Assembly: GCF_014905555.1 (NCBI RefSeq)
Contig: NZ_BNGS01000003.1
Span: 124,001-188,000 of the forward strand
Direction: 5' to 3'
Length of the DNA: 64,000 nucleotides
Source: Streptomyces sp. Y2F8-2
GTDB lineage: Bacteria > Actinomycetota > Actinomycetes > Streptomycetales > Streptomycetaceae
Part shown: in pieces, positions 61,786-64,000 of the stretch
How the letters are laid out: each line of letters opens with the position of its first letter
How positions within the stretch are numbered: the first letter of the stretch is position 1
Program-made: the position numbers and the translations under genes
Notes under the pieces: generated by a model
Databases searched by the model: none
What the model saw: only the letters and a program-made list of their open reading frames with translations
What the model was told of the DNA's origin: nothing

Positions 61786-62755
61786 ATGTGCCAACACCCT
61801 CGTGGCCGGTGCAGCCCGCCGACGGCGACGGCTGCCGCTGCCAGGCCGGGACGGTGGTCCGGAGACGGCGGTCCGGAAACGACGGCGGCCACCGCCCGGC
61901 TCCGGGCCCGGGGGTGCTCTCAGGCCCCGGCCCCGGGGGTGCCCCCGGCCCTGGGGCCGGGTCACGGCCTCGGCCCGGGTCGCGGCCCCGTCCCGGCCAC
62001 GGAGCGACGCGGCCACTGCCCGGCTTGGGAGGCGCCGCCCGACCCCGGCCCCGGGGCGGGCCCCGGCCCCTGAGCCGGGCCCCGGCCACGCCTCGGCCCG
62101 GGTCACGGCCCCCGCCACGCCCCGGCCTGGGCCACGCCCCGGCCCCCGCCACGCCCCGGCCTGGGCCACGCCCCGGCCTGGGCTCCGGCCCTGAGCCCGG
62201 GCCACGCTCCGGCCCTGGCCCGGCCCAGGGAGCTGGCGCCTGGGGCCCCTGTCGGGCGGTGCCGGGGCGGGGGCCGGGGTCACCCGGATGCACGCCCCGG
62301 ATGCGGTGCGCCCCTCGCCGAGCCCCTCCGAACAGCATTCACCCGGACGCCGTAACCCCCCGCCACCGATCCCTCGCACGCCTCACCCTCAAGGCTGTAA
62401 CGCGAAGGCACCGAGGTGCGATCATCCATCCGGGTGGTCGCTCTTCGGCGTTCCGGGGGGTCCGGTGGCGGCTGCCTTGCGTGCGTCGCCGTGGGGGGTA
62501 TGGTGATCTTCGGTCGTGCCTCCCGAGGGCCCCGGTGACAGGTCGAACGTGACGATGGCAGCACCCGGTTTGGGCAAGGGGGGCCTTGACGAACCGCACG
62601 CAGCGCGCAATTCTCAGGACGCGTCGTCACAACGATCCGGATCCGAGGCATGGATCGACGACGAAGAGGGCAGTATCGATGTGCATCGAAGGCGTGGCGT
62701 GCCGCAGGTGTTGAGGGACAACGAGGGCCTCCAGGGGATGCCTGAAAACCCGCAC
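61786..62755. other. about 1-kb gene-free, GC-rich spacer between rplL and rpoB
   Basis: From 61786 to about 62300 the sequence is extremely rich in C/G and dominated by GGCCCCGG/CCCCGGCC words. Open frames on both strands encode only Gly/Pro/Arg low complexity. From 62300 to 62755 composition becomes normal but no gene is recognisable. The rpoB promoter lies at its right end. Confidence 0.7.
62116..62183 (+). repeat. 17-bp tandem repeat (four units)
   Basis: Units CACGCCCCGGCCTGGGC at 62116-62132, 62150-62166 and 62167-62183, with a three-mismatch unit at 62133-62149, run head to tail. Degenerate versions extend on both sides (about 61900-62280), so this is a minisatellite-like block. Confidence 0.85.
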
Positions 62756-62784
62756 TGGACATCAGTGTGCCTTGTGGCTACACT
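62756..62784 (+). promoter_or_regulatory. rpoB: rpoB promoter (HrdB type)
   Basis: -35 TGGACA (62756-62761), 17-base spacer, -10 TACACT (62779-62784), close to consensus. Transcription would begin near 62791, giving a leader of about 155 bases before the rpoB start. Confidence 0.75.
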
Positions 62785-62946
62785 GACCCTTTGCGCTGCC
62801 TGTTAGCTGCCTCCTGCCCGTCACCAGGAGCACGCCCCACGCTTGAGCACCGAGCATAAGAGTCTCTGACCTGAGGCTTTCCATCTCTGTGCCCGGCGGG
62901 GACCGGGACGCGCGTAGTGAGTCCGAGCCCTCGGAAGGACCCCCTC

Positions 62947-64000
62947 TTGGCCGCCTCGCGCAACGCCTCGACCGCGAATACGAACAACGGCGCCAGCACC
63001 GCCCCGCTGCGCATCTCCTTTGCAAAGATCAAGGAGCCCCTCGAGGTTCCGAACCTTCTCGCGCTGCAAACCGAGAGCTTCGACTGGCTGCTCGGCAACG
63101 ACGCATGGAAGGCTCGCGTCGAGGAGGCTCTGGAGAACGGTCAGGACGTCCCCACCAAGTCCGGCCTCGAGGAGATCTTCGAGGAGATCTCCCCGATCGA
63201 GGACTTCTCCGGGTCGATGTCGCTGACGTTCCGGGACCACCGCTTCGAGCCGCCGAAGAACTCGATCGACGAGTGCAAGGAGCGCGACTTCACCTACGCC
63301 GCGCCCCTCTTCGTCACGGCCGAGTTCACCAACAACGAGACCGGTGAGATCAAGTCCCAGACGGTCTTCATGGGCGACTTCCCGCTCATGACGAACAAGG
63401 GCACTTTCGTCATCAACGGCACCGAGCGTGTCGTGGTGTCGCAGCTGGTCCGTTCCCCCGGTGTCTACTTCGACTCCACCATCGACAAGACGTCCGACAA
63501 GGACATCTTCTCCGCCAAGATCATCCCGTCCCGGGGTGCCTGGCTGGAGATGGAGATCGACAAGCGCGACATGGTCGGTGTCCGCATCGACCGCAAGCGC
63601 AAGCAGTCCGTCACCGTCCTCCTGAAGGCGCTCGGCTGGACCACCGAGCAGATCCTCGAGGAGTTCGGCGAGTACGAGTCCATGCGCGCCACCCTGGAGA
63701 AGGACCACACCCAGGGCCAGGACGACGCGCTGCTCGACATCTACCGCAAGCTGCGCCCGGGCGAGCCCCCGACGCGTGAGGCCGCGCAGACGCTGCTCGA
63801 GAACCTCTACTTCAACCCCAAGCGCTACGACCTCGCGAAGGTCGGCCGCTACAAGGTCAACAAGAAGCTGGGTACGGACACCCCGCTGGACGCGGGCATC
63901 CTGACCGTCGAGGACATCATCGCGACGATCAAGTACCTGGTGAAGCTGCACGCCGGTGAGACCGAGACGGTCGGTGACAACGGCCAGAAGGTCGTCGTCG
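62947..64000 (+). CDS. rpoB: DNA-directed RNA polymerase subunit beta (5' part)
   Basis: The first 351 codons of RpoB. TTG start at 62947 after GGAAGGACC gives [18 protein letters not shown], the usual Streptomyces N terminus, then [39 protein letters not shown] and [20 protein letters not shown]. The gene continues beyond the right edge, so the rifampicin region is not in view. Catalytic beta subunit of RNA polymerase. Confidence 0.97.
   Translation, partial: MAASRNASTANTNNGASTAPLRISFAKIKEPLEVPNLLALQTESFDWLLGNDAWKARVEEALENGQDVPTKSGLEEIFEEISPIEDFSGSMSLTFRDHRFEPPKNSIDECKERDFTYAAPLFVTAEFTNNETGEIKSQTVFMGDFPLMTNKGTFVINGTERVVVSQLVRSPGVYFDSTIDKTSDKDIFSAKIIPSRGAWLEMEIDKRDMVGVRIDRKRKQSVTVLLKALGWTTEQILEEFGEYESMRATLEKDHTQGQDDALLDIYRKLRPGEPPTREAAQTLLENLYFNPKRYDLAKVGRYKVNKKLGTDTPLDAGILTVEDIIATIKYLVKLHAGETETVGDNGQKVVV

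Noticed and set aside
62116..62183. CRISPR-like array
   Set aside because: The 17-bp units are contiguous without unique spacers, and no cas genes are in the window.
61788..62552. Open frames in the rplL-rpoB spacer
   Set aside because: The translations are Gly/Pro/Arg low complexity in all frames, as expected from the tandem repeat, and not coding.

Overview
This is high-GC actinobacterial chromosome, almost certainly Streptomyces. GTG and TTG starts are common, genes overlap in the ATGA/GTGA style, and the order tRNA-Trp-secE-nusG-rplK-rplA-lipoprotein-rplJ-rplL-rpoB is the streptomycete core order. Most of the window is conserved housekeeping DNA. The parts that look less explored are the left-hand redox/transport operon, an incomplete NADH dehydrogenase operon, and a small accessory patch beside tRNA-Tyr.

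Layout. Positions 1-6600 (minus strand) hold a five-gene operon plus a GntR regulator: a small AprB-like 2x[4Fe-4S] ferredoxin, a NitT/TauT-type binding lipoprotein with a NosL-like tail, its permease and ATPase, and an AprA/fumarate-reductase-like flavoprotein carrying C-terminal HEAT repeats that runs off the left edge. Positions 6.7-12.4 kb hold fumarylacetoacetase, an ATP-grasp ligase paired with a flavin monooxygenase-like protein, a Cof-type HAD phosphatase, and a secreted SLT-fold protein behind a c-di-AMP (ydaO) riboswitch. Positions 12.6-13.47 kb are gene-free. From 13.5 to 23.5 kb come a polyprenyl diphosphate synthase, a LolA-like exported protein with an ABC exporter, a NUDIX hydrolase, a P-loop-like protein, a Pro/Ala-rich TPR protein, RarD, and a divergent NmrA-like reductase/HxlR regulator pair.

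Positions 23.5-40.8 kb form a redox block: KorAB (2-oxoglutarate:ferredoxin oxidoreductase), a LuxR-type response regulator with two duplicated sensor kinases, and a ten-gene nuo operon (A, B, C, H, I, J, K, L, M, N) that lacks nuoD, E, F and G. Its gene order and neighbours suggest a ferredoxin-linked or subunit-sharing proton-pumping complex. HtpX, a YccF protein, an amino-acid permease, a GlsB/YeaQ protein and YajQ follow.

After tRNA-Tyr (44.86 kb) there is an accessory patch: an exported alpha/beta hydrolase, an exported ester-cyclase-like protein and a decayed SnoaL-like fragment. Then come a second SnoaL/NAD-binding pair, an amidohydrolase that appears to have lost catalytic residues, tRNA-Thr, tRNA-Met, rpmG, a HadAB-like dehydratase pair, murB, adenosine deaminase and a class I aminotransferase. 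The right end is the secE-to-rpoB transcription/translation cluster with several clear terminators, a tandem-repeat rplK leader, an rplJ leader with an attenuator-like hairpin, and a minisatellite-like GC-rich spacer before rpoB, which runs off the right edge.

All functional calls come from reading motifs and gene order. No database search was run.
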